Positions 8,292-15,992 of a stretch of 35,763 bases of DNA are shown one piece after another. The notes below the pieces were generated by a model. It saw nothing but the letters and a program-made list of their open reading frames with translations, was not told the origin of the DNA and searched no databases. The DNA comes from an uncultured Oscillospiraceae bacterium. GTDB taxonomy: Bacteria; Bacillota; Clostridia; Oscillospirales; Acutalibacteraceae. The position numbers and the translations under genes were made by a program. The stretch spans positions 1 to 35,763 of the forward strand of contig UQGM01000026.1 of the NCBI GenBank assembly GCA_900540535.1. The letters are read 5' to 3'. Position 1 is the stretch's first letter; every line of letters begins with the position of its first letter.

Positions 8292-8320
8292 TTTATTTTT
8301 TCCCCGGATGCTGTTATACT
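8292..8320 (+). promoter_or_regulatory. Possible promoter of the carboxypeptidase gene
   Basis: TATACT at 8315-8320 with TTTATT 17 bases upstream; the -35 is weak. Confidence 0.35.
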
Positions 8321-8374
8321 ATAAGAGTCAGCATTGTCATAAAAATATAATACAACATTTTCAGGGAGATTACC

Positions 8375-9748
8375 ATGAAAAAATTTTTAATTTTCATTAC
8401 TACCTTTCTTTTGCTTGTCGGAACAGTTTTGCCGGCAGCAGCTTCATATAATTCCGAAATTGAACTAAAGGCAGACGTAGCTCTTCTTATAAGCCTTAAC
8501 AACGAAAAGGGAACGGTAATTTTTGATAAAAATGCAGACAGAAAAACAGCTCCTGCATCCCTTACAAAAATCGCCACGGCGGCAGTTGTTCTTAAAAACT
8601 GCTCCGATCTTGAAAATACAATGGTTACAGTAAAGCAGGAGTCGATTGATTCACTTGTGGGAACAGACAGTTCTCTTGCAAATATTAAGCCAGGCGAACA
8701 GCTTTCAATGCTTGAGCTTCTTTACTGTATGATGGTTGCCAGCGGTAATGATGCGGCCGTTGTAATCGCCGATTATATGGGCGGCGGAAATGTCAGCGCA
8801 TTTGTTGAAATGATGAATGCTCTTGCATCGGAGCTCGGCTGTACTAATACTCATTTTTCAAATCCCCATGGTCTTGATGCAAACGATCACTATACCACTG
8901 CAAACGACCTTGCGAAAATCACTCAGTATGCCCTTTCTTTCCCTGTATTTGAAAAGATATGTTCTACTACCGAATATACTCTCAGAGCGACAAATGTTGT
9001 AAAAGAGGAGAGAACACTTCTCACTACAAACCTTATACTTAACGATCAGACCGGATATTATTACGAATATGCCTCCGGCGTAAAAACCGGACATACAGAT
9101 AATGCCGGACGCTGTGTTATCTCAAAGGCCAGTAAGGATGGATATGAGTATTTAGGCATTATTATGCATGCACCCTTTCAGGATTATACCGGTGACGGAC
9201 TCAAAGATAACGGAGCATTCCTTGAATGTGTAGAAATGTTCAAATGGGCTTTTGAAAACATCAGATATAAGTCTGTGTGTGATACGGTTCAGCCGGTAAC
9301 CGCTATAAATGTTGAGCACTCATGGTCAACAGATCATGTACGTCTTGTACCCAAGGAATCCAAAAAGCTTCTTATACCTGACTGGATGGATTCTTCCAAT
9401 ATAACCCTCGAACCAGTTGAAGGCACTGTTCCAGAAACTATGGAAGCACCCATTGAAAAGGGACAGGTAATAGGTAAGGCAAAAATCGTTTATACTCCCG
9501 ATGAAGCAAATGCTGAAAAAATTGAACTTGGCGAAGTAGAGCTTGTAGCTGCCGAAGAGGTAAAGGGCAGCGTTATACTTTTCATCTTTGGAAAAATTGC
9601 GGATTTTACCCATACGACAACCTTCAAGGTTTTAGTTGTTATGGTGATTCTTATTGTCGCATTTTTCATACTTGCAACTGTAATATCCAATCACCGTAAA
9701 AAGAGGGATAGAATCAGAGTGGTAAAGGATTACAGAAGAATTAAATGA
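8375..9748 (+). CDS. Serine-type D-alanyl-D-alanine carboxypeptidase (DacF/PBP5-like)
   Basis: A 457-residue secreted, membrane-anchored peptidase S11 that trims the terminal D-Ala of peptidoglycan stem peptides. A signal peptide (residues 1-24, ending AAAS) precedes the penicillin-binding domain. Catalytic motifs are S62-L-T-K65, S123-G-N125 and K237-T-G239. A PBP5-type C-terminal beta domain follows (about 290-395), then a transmembrane helix near 418-437 and a basic tail. The usual amphipathic anchor is thus replaced by a true membrane helix. The start has GGGAG upstream. The PAP2 gene begins 17 bases downstream, suggesting a cell-wall operon. Confidence 0.93.
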   Translation: MKKFLIFITTFLLLVGTVLPAAASYNSEIELKADVALLISLNNEKGTVIFDKNADRKTAPASLTKIATAAVVLKNCSDLENTMVTVKQESIDSLVGTDSSLANIKPGEQLSMLELLYCMMVASGNDAAVVIADYMGGGNVSAFVEMMNALASELGCTNTHFSNPHGLDANDHYTTANDLAKITQYALSFPVFEKICSTTEYTLRATNVVKEERTLLTTNLILNDQTGYYYEYASGVKTGHTDNAGRCVISKASKDGYEYLGIIMHAPFQDYTGDGLKDNGAFLECVEMFKWAFENIRYKSVCDTVQPVTAINVEHSWSTDHVRLVPKESKKLLIPDWMDSSNITLEPVEGTVPETMEAPIEKGQVIGKAKIVYTPDEANAEKIELGEVELVAAEEVKGSVILFIFGKIADFTHTTTFKVLVVMVILIVAFFILATVISNHRKKRDRIRVVKDYRRIK

Positions 9749-9764
9749 GAAAGGAGGTAAGAGA

Positions 9765-10355
9765 ATGGAAGCTATTTTAAATTTTGATTTATCAGTGTTC
9801 CGCTTTGTGGAAAATTATATCTGGAATCCGGTTCTTGATGTAATTATGCCTATTATCACATATCTTGGTGAAGGCGGAGCTGTTTGGATAGCTATAGCTT
9901 TATCTCTTATCATTAGCAAAAAGTACCGTAAATGCGGAGTTGCAATGGCTCTGGGACTTATAGGTTCCCTTGTCGTTGTTGACTGGATTATCAAACCTAT
10001 TGTGGAAAGACCGAGACCTTTTAATCTTGAGGCATGGGAGGGTATATTTAATTACCCCGAACTGGTAGGAAAGCCCTCAAGCTGGTCATTCCCCTCAGGT
10101 CATTCATCATCTTCACTGGCTGCATCCGTAGCTCTCTTATGCACTAATAAGAAGTTCGGCATTCCCGCAGTTATTCTCGGCTTGCTCATCGCTTTTTCAA
10201 GAATTTATGTACACGTTCACTATCCCACCGATGTAATCGTAGGTATAATTGTAGGCGCTATTCTCGGAGTTATTGCGGCATATATCTCCAAGCGTTATTA
10301 TCCGTCTCTTGAAAATAAGATCAGAATGAGAAAAGCGGCAAAGAGCGAAAAATAA
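9765..10355 (+). CDS. PAP2-superfamily membrane phosphatase
   Basis: A 196-residue polytopic membrane phosphatase. The three PAP2 motifs are complete: K77-x6-R84-P85, P110-S-G-H113 and S145-R-x5-H152-x3-D156. H113 and H152 are the catalytic histidines. Family members dephosphorylate undecaprenyl diphosphate or other lipid phosphates, and pairing with the D,D-carboxypeptidase gene favours a role in recycling the cell-wall lipid carrier, though this is inferred. ATG 9765 has a strong AAGGAGG site. A terminator follows. Confidence 0.9.
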   Translation: MEAILNFDLSVFRFVENYIWNPVLDVIMPIITYLGEGGAVWIAIALSLIISKKYRKCGVAMALGLIGSLVVVDWIIKPIVERPRPFNLEAWEGIFNYPELVGKPSSWSFPSGHSSSSLAASVALLCTNKKFGIPAVILGLLIAFSRIYVHVHYPTDVIVGIIVGAILGVIAAYISKRYYPSLENKIRMRKAAKSEK

Positions 10356-10397
10356 GATTATATTAAATAATCAATATAAGTAATATTAAACTCATAC

Positions 10398-10431
10398 AGG
10401 GGCGTCTTCATTATCGAAGACACCCCTTTTA
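10398..10431 (+). terminator. Terminator after the PAP2 gene
   Basis: GGGGCGTCTTC and GAAGACACCCC form an 11-bp stem with one mismatch, followed by TTTT. Confidence 0.85.
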
Positions 10432-10490
10432 TATCAACACTCTGTTGCAGTAAAATAAAAAGATACTATTTAAAATCGGGAGGTTTTCTT

Positions 10491-11090
10491 ATGGATAAAA
10501 AACCCGTAGTTCCAATTAATTGTTTCTTTCAAGGCTGTTACAATCCGCAGTTCGAAAAAGAAATTGAAAAGTGCAAAGAGATATGCCACAGATACAATCA
10601 GCTTTCGCCCTATGATAGACAAGCACAAAGAGAGATTTTGAAAGATTTGATCGGCAAAATGGGTAAGGATGTTATAATTACTCCGCCGTTCTGGTGTGAT
10701 TATGGATATAATATAATACTGGGAGATAATTTCTATTCCAACCATAACATGATTATAACTGACGGAGCTAAGGTGACCTTTGGAGATAATGTTTTTATCG
10801 CACCTAACTGCTGTTTTACAACTGCTGAACACGCTATTGACCCGGAACAGAGAAAAGCGGGAATAGAAATTGCAAAGCCTATTACTATCGGCAATAATGT
10901 ATGGATTGGAGCCGGATCAACGATTTTGGCCGGTGTTACAATAGGGGATAATACAGTAATCGGTGCCGGAAGTGTAGTAAAAAAATCAATACCGGCAAAT
11001 GTTATTGCTGTGGGTGTTCCTTGTAAAGTTTTGCGTGAGATCACTAAAGAGGATAAATACCGTTATCCTATGTTTGAAGGTGAGTATTGA
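10491..11090 (+). CDS. Sugar O-acetyltransferase (LacA/Maa/NodL family)
   Basis: A 199-residue acetyl-CoA-dependent transferase. An N-terminal Maa-type helical segment (CKEICHRYNQLSP) is followed by a left-handed beta-helix of hexapeptide repeats. The histidine of TTAEHAIDPEQRKAG is the family's catalytic base region, and ITIGNNVWIGAGSTILAGVTIG shows textbook hexapeptide repeats. Members acetylate maltose, galactosides or oligosaccharides; the acceptor is unknown. ATG 10491 has GGGAGG upstream. It is a single gene between terminators. Confidence 0.9.
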   Translation: MDKKPVVPINCFFQGCYNPQFEKEIEKCKEICHRYNQLSPYDRQAQREILKDLIGKMGKDVIITPPFWCDYGYNIILGDNFYSNHNMIITDGAKVTFGDNVFIAPNCCFTTAEHAIDPEQRKAGIEIAKPITIGNNVWIGAGSTILAGVTIGDNTVIGAGSVVKKSIPANVIAVGVPCKVLREITKEDKYRYPMFEGEY

Positions 11091-11126
11091 TTGTTTTTAT
11101 AGCACGGTTTTATTTTGTTTTACAAA

Positions 11127-11166
11127 AACGACAGGGACTTTAAGATATAGTCCCTGCCATTTTTCT
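11127..11166. terminator. Bidirectional terminator
   Basis: CAGGGACT and AGTCCCTG form an 8-bp perfect stem (9-base loop) with A-rich left and T-rich right flanks, between the convergent acetyltransferase and amidase genes. Confidence 0.85.
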
Positions 11167-11167
11167 T

Positions 11168-11995
11168 TTATTGTGCGCTTTCGTATATGAATCCCTCTAT
11201 ACCGGCTTCTCTAAGAGCTTTCAGATGTTCCTGAGCATAATTTTTATTTGTAAATGCTCCGGCCTGAACTCTGTAAATTGTGCCGTCACCTGAGGAATCT
11301 TCTTTGTAAAAAGCATCAAAACCACGTCTTTTTACATATTCCACATAGCTTTCGGCATTGGATTTGAGTTTGAATGCGCCTATCTGAATACGGTATAGTA
11401 TGTCATTGTCAGACAATGGCTTTTCAGGTTCAGGCGCAGTTTCCTTTAAGTTAAGGTATTCTTTTACTGCTTTACCTATTGCTTCTCCCTCCTTCTTTAA
11501 ATCTTCATCACTGTCAACAAGCAGCCTATCCTGGGCGTTATCAAGAAAAGCAAATTCCGATAATACGGCGGGAATTCCTTCTTTTGAGGGTTCACGAACC
11601 ATTCCAAAATTATATGCTGCCTCTGAACTTACTTTTACGCCTCTGCTTATTTGTCCTATTTCTTTAAATTTCTGTTCAATAAGCACGGCTAAACGCTTTG
11701 ATGCTGTATCGTCTTTCCAATAAAAGATTTCACAGCCCTGACCGCCTCCGGCATTGTGAGCGATGGTTATTACTACGTCTGATTTCTTTTCTTTCAGATC
11801 GGCAATTCTTTGGGAGATGAGAAGATCTCCGGTATCAGATTCTCTCGATAAGAAAACCGTACAGTCATATTTTTTCAGATAGTCCCGGCAGTATTTTGCA
11901 GCTTTTAAGTTTAAGGTTTTCTCCACAAGTCCACCATAAGAGGCACCACCATCGCTTCCGCCATGTTCCGGATTTAAATAAATTTTTACAGCCAA
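11168..11995 (-). CDS. N-acetylmuramoyl-L-alanine amidase with SPOR domain (CwlC-like)
   Basis: A 275-residue Amidase_3 enzyme that cleaves the MurNAc-L-Ala bond of peptidoglycan. The zinc ligands are H11 (NPEHGG), E25 (VEKTLNL) and H79 (TIAHNAGGG), and the catalytic glutamate is in VLSEFAFLDN (about 167). A linker rich in E and P leads to a C-terminal SPOR domain (about 198-275) with two halves, YRIQIGAF and YRVQAGAF. No signal peptide is present, as in B. subtilis CwlC, which lyses the mother cell during sporulation; that role is inferred. The start is TTG at 11995, with AAAGGAGA eight bases upstream; no better ATG exists. Confidence 0.9.
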   Translation of the reverse strand: MAVKIYLNPEHGGSDGGASYGGLVEKTLNLKAAKYCRDYLKKYDCTVFLSRESDTGDLLISQRIADLKEKKSDVVITIAHNAGGGQGCEIFYWKDDTASKRLAVLIEQKFKEIGQISRGVKVSSEAAYNFGMVREPSKEGIPAVLSEFAFLDNAQDRLLVDSDEDLKKEGEAIGKAVKEYLNLKETAPEPEKPLSDNDILYRIQIGAFKLKSNAESYVEYVKRRGFDAFYKEDSSGDGTIYRVQAGAFTNKNYAQEHLKALREAGIEGFIYESAQ

Positions 11996-12127
11996 AATAA
12001 AGTCTCCTTTCAGTATTGTATGTGTCTTCTCTCGAATATATTATGAAAAATTTTCTAATTTGCACACAACATATTCACTATATGACCATAAAAAAAGTAA
12101 AATTGACATGAAATGAATAAACAGTAT

Positions 12128-12208
12128 AAAAACTTGCAAATAAAGACAAAAAAACTTGTTTCACAACACTTTTAAAAATAAAAATGAAAATTTATAAAAA
12201 AAACTTGC
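12128..12208 (+). repeat. Three AAAAACTTG repeats in the gdhA upstream region
   Basis: The element A5-8CTTG occurs at 12128-12136, about 12150-12158 and about 12200-12208. The last copy merges into the -35 box of the gdhA promoter. Otherwise the 270-base gap 11996-12266 is simply AT-rich. Confidence 0.4.
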
Positions 12209-12233
12209 ATTTTATTCATTTATGCCTTACAAT
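12205..12233 (+). promoter_or_regulatory. gdhA promoter
   Basis: TTGCAT (12205-12210), 17-base spacer, TACAAT (12228-12233), 33 bases before the start codon. Confidence 0.7.
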
Positions 12234-12266
12234 ATAACCTGTTCAAACTTTTAGGGGGTATGAAAC

Positions 12267-13598
12267 ATGAGTTATGTAGAAAGGGTGCTGGAAGACGTAT
12301 GCACACGCAACGCTGACCAGCCGGAATTTTGCCAGGCAGTAACCGAGGTTCTCAAGTCAATTAACCTTGCAGTTGAGAAGAATCCTATTTATCAGGATGT
12401 CGGTCTTCTTGAGAGAATAGTAGAGCCTGAGAGAGCTACTATTTTCCGTGTACCGTGGGTTGATGATCAGGGAAAAACCAGAGTAAACAGAGGTTACCGT
12501 GTTCAGTTCAACAGCGCTATCGGACCTTATAAGGGTGGTCTGCGTTTCCATCCGTCAGTAAACATCAGTATCATTAAATTCCTTGGTTTTGAGCAGATTT
12601 TCAAAAATTCACTTACCGGTTTGCCAATCGGCGGAGCCAAGGGTGGTTCTGACTTTGATCCCAAAGGCAAGAGTGATGGAGAGGTCATGCGTTTCTGCCA
12701 GAGCTTCATGACTGGACTTTACCGTATTATCGGACCTAATGCTGACGTTCCCGCAGGAGACATCGGTGTCGGCGGCAGAGAGATCGGATATATGTTCGGT
12801 GAGTACAAGAGAATCACAGGACTTTATGAAGGTATCCTTACAGGTAAGGGACTTAGCTACGGCGGTTCACTTGCAAGAACTGAGGCTACCGGCTATGGTC
12901 TTATCTATATCATGGAAGAAATGCTCCGTGATCACGGCACATCTTTCGATGGCAAAACTGTTGTTGTTTCCGGTTCAGGTAACGTTGCAATTTATGCAAT
13001 CGAGAAGGCTCAGAGCCTTGGCGCTAAGGTTGTAACCTGCAGCGACTCAAACGGATATATATATGACGAAAACGGAATTGATCTTTCAATTCTTAAGTAT
13101 ATTAAGGAAAAAATGCGTGGAAGAGTTAAGGATTATATTAAATATCATCCTGAAGCTGTCTACGTTGAGGGCAAGCGTCCCTGGTCAGTTCCCTGTAACA
13201 TTGCTCTTCCCTGTGCAACTCAGAACGAAATCAGTGAAGAGGATGCAAAAGAGCTTGTTAAGAACGGCTGTAAAGCAGTAGGTGAGGGCGCAAATATGCC
13301 TTCTACTCTCAATGCAACAGAAGTATTCCTTGCAAATAAGGTTCTCTATGTTCCCGCAAAGGCAGCAAATGCCGGCGGTGTTGCAACATCAGCTCTTGAA
13401 ATGAGCCAGAACAGTTCAAGAATGAGCTGGACTTTTGAAGATGTTGATACAAAGCTTAATCATATCATGAAAGACATCTATGCAAGTATGTCTCAGGCCG
13501 CAAGAGAGTACGGCCATGAGGATAACTTTGTAATCGGCGCAAACATTGCCGGTTTCACAAAGGTTGCAGATGCTATGCTTGCTCAGGGTATTGTCTGA
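12267..13598 (+). CDS. gdhA: NADP-type glutamate dehydrogenase
   Basis: A 443-residue hexameric-type glutamate dehydrogenase that makes glutamate from 2-oxoglutarate and ammonia, the main nitrogen entry in many gut Clostridia. The substrate-binding GPYKGGLRFHPSVN holds K89, and GGAKGGSDFDPKG holds catalytic K125. The Rossmann domain has VVSGSGNVA near residue 233. Length and the SDFDPKG form match the roughly 450-residue biosynthetic (NADP) class rather than the catabolic NAD class. ATG 12267 has AGGGGGT upstream. It is a single gene with its own promoter and terminator; the smooth codon choice suggests high expression. Confidence 0.95.
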   Translation: MSYVERVLEDVCTRNADQPEFCQAVTEVLKSINLAVEKNPIYQDVGLLERIVEPERATIFRVPWVDDQGKTRVNRGYRVQFNSAIGPYKGGLRFHPSVNISIIKFLGFEQIFKNSLTGLPIGGAKGGSDFDPKGKSDGEVMRFCQSFMTGLYRIIGPNADVPAGDIGVGGREIGYMFGEYKRITGLYEGILTGKGLSYGGSLARTEATGYGLIYIMEEMLRDHGTSFDGKTVVVSGSGNVAIYAIEKAQSLGAKVVTCSDSNGYIYDENGIDLSILKYIKEKMRGRVKDYIKYHPEAVYVEGKRPWSVPCNIALPCATQNEISEEDAKELVKNGCKAVGEGANMPSTLNATEVFLANKVLYVPAKAANAGGVATSALEMSQNSSRMSWTFEDVDTKLNHIMKDIYASMSQAAREYGHEDNFVIGANIAGFTKVADAMLAQGIV

Positions 13599-13650
13599 TT
13601 TATAACTACAAAGTTTATAACCGAATGTAATTGCCTGAAAGACGGCTGAT

Positions 13651-13688
13651 AAAAACGGTGTTCGAAGGAACACCGTTTTTATTTTTTA
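13651..13688 (+). terminator. gdhA terminator
   Basis: AAAAACGGTGTTC and GAACACCGTTTTT form a perfect long stem around a 4-base loop (GAAG region), ending in a T-run. Confidence 0.9.
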
Positions 13689-13777
13689 CTTTAAATAAAT
13701 TGTGTGGGTTTTATATTATTTAGTTGTAGTACAATATAGAGGGAAAATAGAAGTAACGGTAATTTGGGGGTGATGTT

Positions 13778-14320
13778 TTGAAAGACCATGAACTGGTGCA
13801 GATTATTGCATCAGGAGAAGAAACCGGAGCCAAAGAATTTATAAACAGCTACGGACCAATGATACGCTACATAATTGCTCCGATTCTTTTAGATAAGCGT
13901 GAGCAGGAGGAGTGTTTCAATGACATTGTAATGAGGGTGGTTGAAAAAATCGGCAGTTATTCTGAGGAAAAAGGCAGCTTTAGAAGCTGGGTGTCGGCGC
14001 TTACGAGAAACACTGCCCTTAATTTTGCCAAGAAGCTTCGCAGGGAGCCTGATACCCAGAGTCTCGATTCAGACATCGCTTCTTCAAATGACAATCCAGA
14101 AGAAGAGTTTATTAAGAACGAAACTTTGAGAAAGCTTGAACTTATAGTACAGAATTTATCAGAAAGAGATAAGGTGCTCTTTTACCGAAAGTTTTACTAT
14201 TGCCAATCAGTTTCGCAGATAGCAGCTGAAATGGGCATGACCCAGCGTTCGGCAGAGGGACGGATTTATCGGCTGAAGAAAAAGCTCAGAGAAGAACTGG
14301 GAGGTGAAAGCCATGAGTGA
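13778..14320 (+). CDS. RNA polymerase sigma-70 family (ECF-type) factor
   Basis: A 180-residue two-domain sigma factor. Region 2 lies near residues 20-90, with the core-binding GSFRSWVSALTRNTALNFAKKLRR block, and region 4 near 115-172, with the HTH VSQIAAEMGMTQRSAEGRIYRLKKKL. There is no region 3, as in ECF factors. The start is TTG 13780-side (TTG at 13778), after GGGGGTGATG; an ATG at 13774 runs into a stop. Its end overlaps the next start by eight bases, so the membrane protein downstream is translationally coupled and a likely regulator. Target promoters are unknown; none identical to its own is obvious in this window. Confidence 0.87.
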   Translation: MKDHELVQIIASGEETGAKEFINSYGPMIRYIIAPILLDKREQEECFNDIVMRVVEKIGSYSEEKGSFRSWVSALTRNTALNFAKKLRREPDTQSLDSDIASSNDNPEEEFIKNETLRKLELIVQNLSERDKVLFYRKFYYCQSVSQIAAEMGMTQRSAEGRIYRLKKKLREELGGESHE

Positions 14321-15824
14321 ACGTGATTTTGACAAACTCAGTGATGAAGAATTTGAAAGATTTCTTCAGCAGAATGCTTCCGGAATTAATGTATCTGAAA
14401 GAATTGCGAAATCGGTGAACCCATGGAAAAAAAGCACCAATATGATTTTTGCGGGACTTGTTTTGCAGCTTTTTACTGTGGCAATATATTATCTTAATTA
14501 TATTTTGCCTATACTGGGTATGATTTTGGTATTTTTCGGTTTTCGCATACTTTCAGGTGAAAACAAATGGTTTATGGCCGGAAAAATAATGGCTTTTGTA
14601 AAATGTATTGGCTGGATTGTTAGCAGAGTCTCAGAGAGTATAATGTGGTTAGACAGCAGTGCTCAGGAAAGATTTTATATGTCCATGAGATGGTTCAATG
14701 TGGTATTGATGTTGATGATTATCATCTGTCTGTGGGGTGGTTTCAAACAGGTGCAGAAAAAATCAAATTCACCTGCACATACGCTTAGTTTTGCAATGTT
14801 TTTCTTTGCCTATCTTTTGTTGGCGATGGCTGCCTTTGTAGTGAAAGATGCAGTATTGCTTCCCGTGATATTTGCTTTGGCTTTTATTGTTATACTTTTT
14901 TCTATAAGAAGAATATTCAAAAGAATTTCTGTTGCAGGCTATGCTATAGATCCAAAGGTAGTAAAAATCCCAAATTTTGTGTTTGTAGTGTTTTTTGCTG
15001 TTTTAACGGTGGGCGGTATATTTATTGGTCATACGTTTTTCACATCATATCCAATGGATTTCAAGCCTGTTGAAAATGCTGTTAATGCTCAAGTAGATTC
15101 AGCAGAGAAACAACTCCTTGAGAAAGGACTTCCAGAGGAAATTCTTGAACTGCTTACAGATGATGATATTATTCAGTGTAAAAATCCCGTAAGAATTGTG
15201 GTTAAAGATGTTGATACATATAAAGCAAATGATTGGGATAAATATCTGACTTTAAGAACAGTCATGGTACAGCTTGAGGGTGAAAGTGAAACATGGAAAA
15301 TAATTCATGCTTTCCGCTGGGAAAAAACTTTGACAAAACATCACAGTGACTGTATTCATTTTGCTCCAGTGTACTGCGATGAGGAAAATTACTGGATGAA
15401 GAGCGGTAAGATTACAGGTCAGGTGCTATATGATGAAGATGGTAAAGTTTTTGTTTCTCCTTATAATATCAGAGAAGATGTAATCGGAAAAAGTAAAAAT
15501 ACAGATGATATCTTTTATAGCTTATGGGGAAACGGAGAGGGAACAAGACAGGCAGTAGGTGAGTTTACATTTCCTAAAAATGCGGAAAGCTCTCGAGGAT
15601 ATATTGCCTACGATGTTACCAGTGATTCACGAGGAGAATATGCAAGTTCATATTTTACATATACCCACGATGATGAGTTTATATATCCTTATAAAAAAGC
15701 TTCTGATTACCGATGGGAATCCACTACAATAAGTATCCGCAATACGGCAATGGATCAGTTCTTTTTTGTAGGCGTAAAAGATTTATATATGTATGATGAC
15801 GATGAATACACGATTTATCAGTAA
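14313..15824 (+). CDS. Polytopic membrane protein, probable regulator of the adjacent sigma factor
   Basis: A 503-residue protein not assignable to a named family by eye. Residues 1-40 are cytoplasmic and helical (DKLSDEEFERFLQQN, ERIAKSVNPWKK). About six membrane helices follow (roughly 43-62, 63-79, 127-142, 158-176, 180-198 and 221-240). A large, probably external domain of about 260 residues ends the protein, rich in D, E, Y and K, with MYDDDEY at the end. Position and overlap with the sigma gene suggest an anti-sigma or sensor: the short N-terminus would bind sigma and the outer domain would sense a signal. This is inference; there is no zinc anti-sigma motif (HxxxCxxC). ATG 14313 is preferred over GTG 14304 because GGGAGG fits it. 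Confidence 0.75.
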   Translation: MSERDFDKLSDEEFERFLQQNASGINVSERIAKSVNPWKKSTNMIFAGLVLQLFTVAIYYLNYILPILGMILVFFGFRILSGENKWFMAGKIMAFVKCIGWIVSRVSESIMWLDSSAQERFYMSMRWFNVVLMLMIIICLWGGFKQVQKKSNSPAHTLSFAMFFFAYLLLAMAAFVVKDAVLLPVIFALAFIVILFSIRRIFKRISVAGYAIDPKVVKIPNFVFVVFFAVLTVGGIFIGHTFFTSYPMDFKPVENAVNAQVDSAEKQLLEKGLPEEILELLTDDDIIQCKNPVRIVVKDVDTYKANDWDKYLTLRTVMVQLEGESETWKIIHAFRWEKTLTKHHSDCIHFAPVYCDEENYWMKSGKITGQVLYDEDGKVFVSPYNIREDVIGKSKNTDDIFYSLWGNGEGTRQAVGEFTFPKNAESSRGYIAYDVTSDSRGEYASSYFTYTHDDEFIYPYKKASDYRWESTTISIRNTAMDQFFFVGVKDLYMYDDDEYTIYQ

Positions 15825-15837
15825 TATTTAAATTTTA

Positions 15838-15871
15838 AAGACAGGAGAAATTTTCTCCTGTCTTTTTTTAT
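15838..15871 (+). terminator. Terminator of the sigma/membrane protein operon
   Basis: AAGACAGGAGAAA and TTTCTCCTGTCTT form a 13-bp stem with minimal loop, then a run of T. Confidence 0.9.
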
Positions 15872-15897
15872 ATTGTCTTGTCAAAATGTAGGCATAA

Positions 15898-15927
15898 TTG
15901 ACAGCATTATACGAAATATAGTATAAT
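15898..15927 (+). promoter_or_regulatory. Promoter of the zinc-ribbon protein gene
   Basis: Consensus TTGACA (15898-15903), 18-base spacer, consensus TATAAT (15922-15927), about 65 bases before the start. Confidence 0.75.
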
Positions 15928-15992
15928 ATTCAAATAAAATTGTTAAAAACGGGAATGATAAATTACCGTATACTCTCTTTCGGAGGTGCTGT

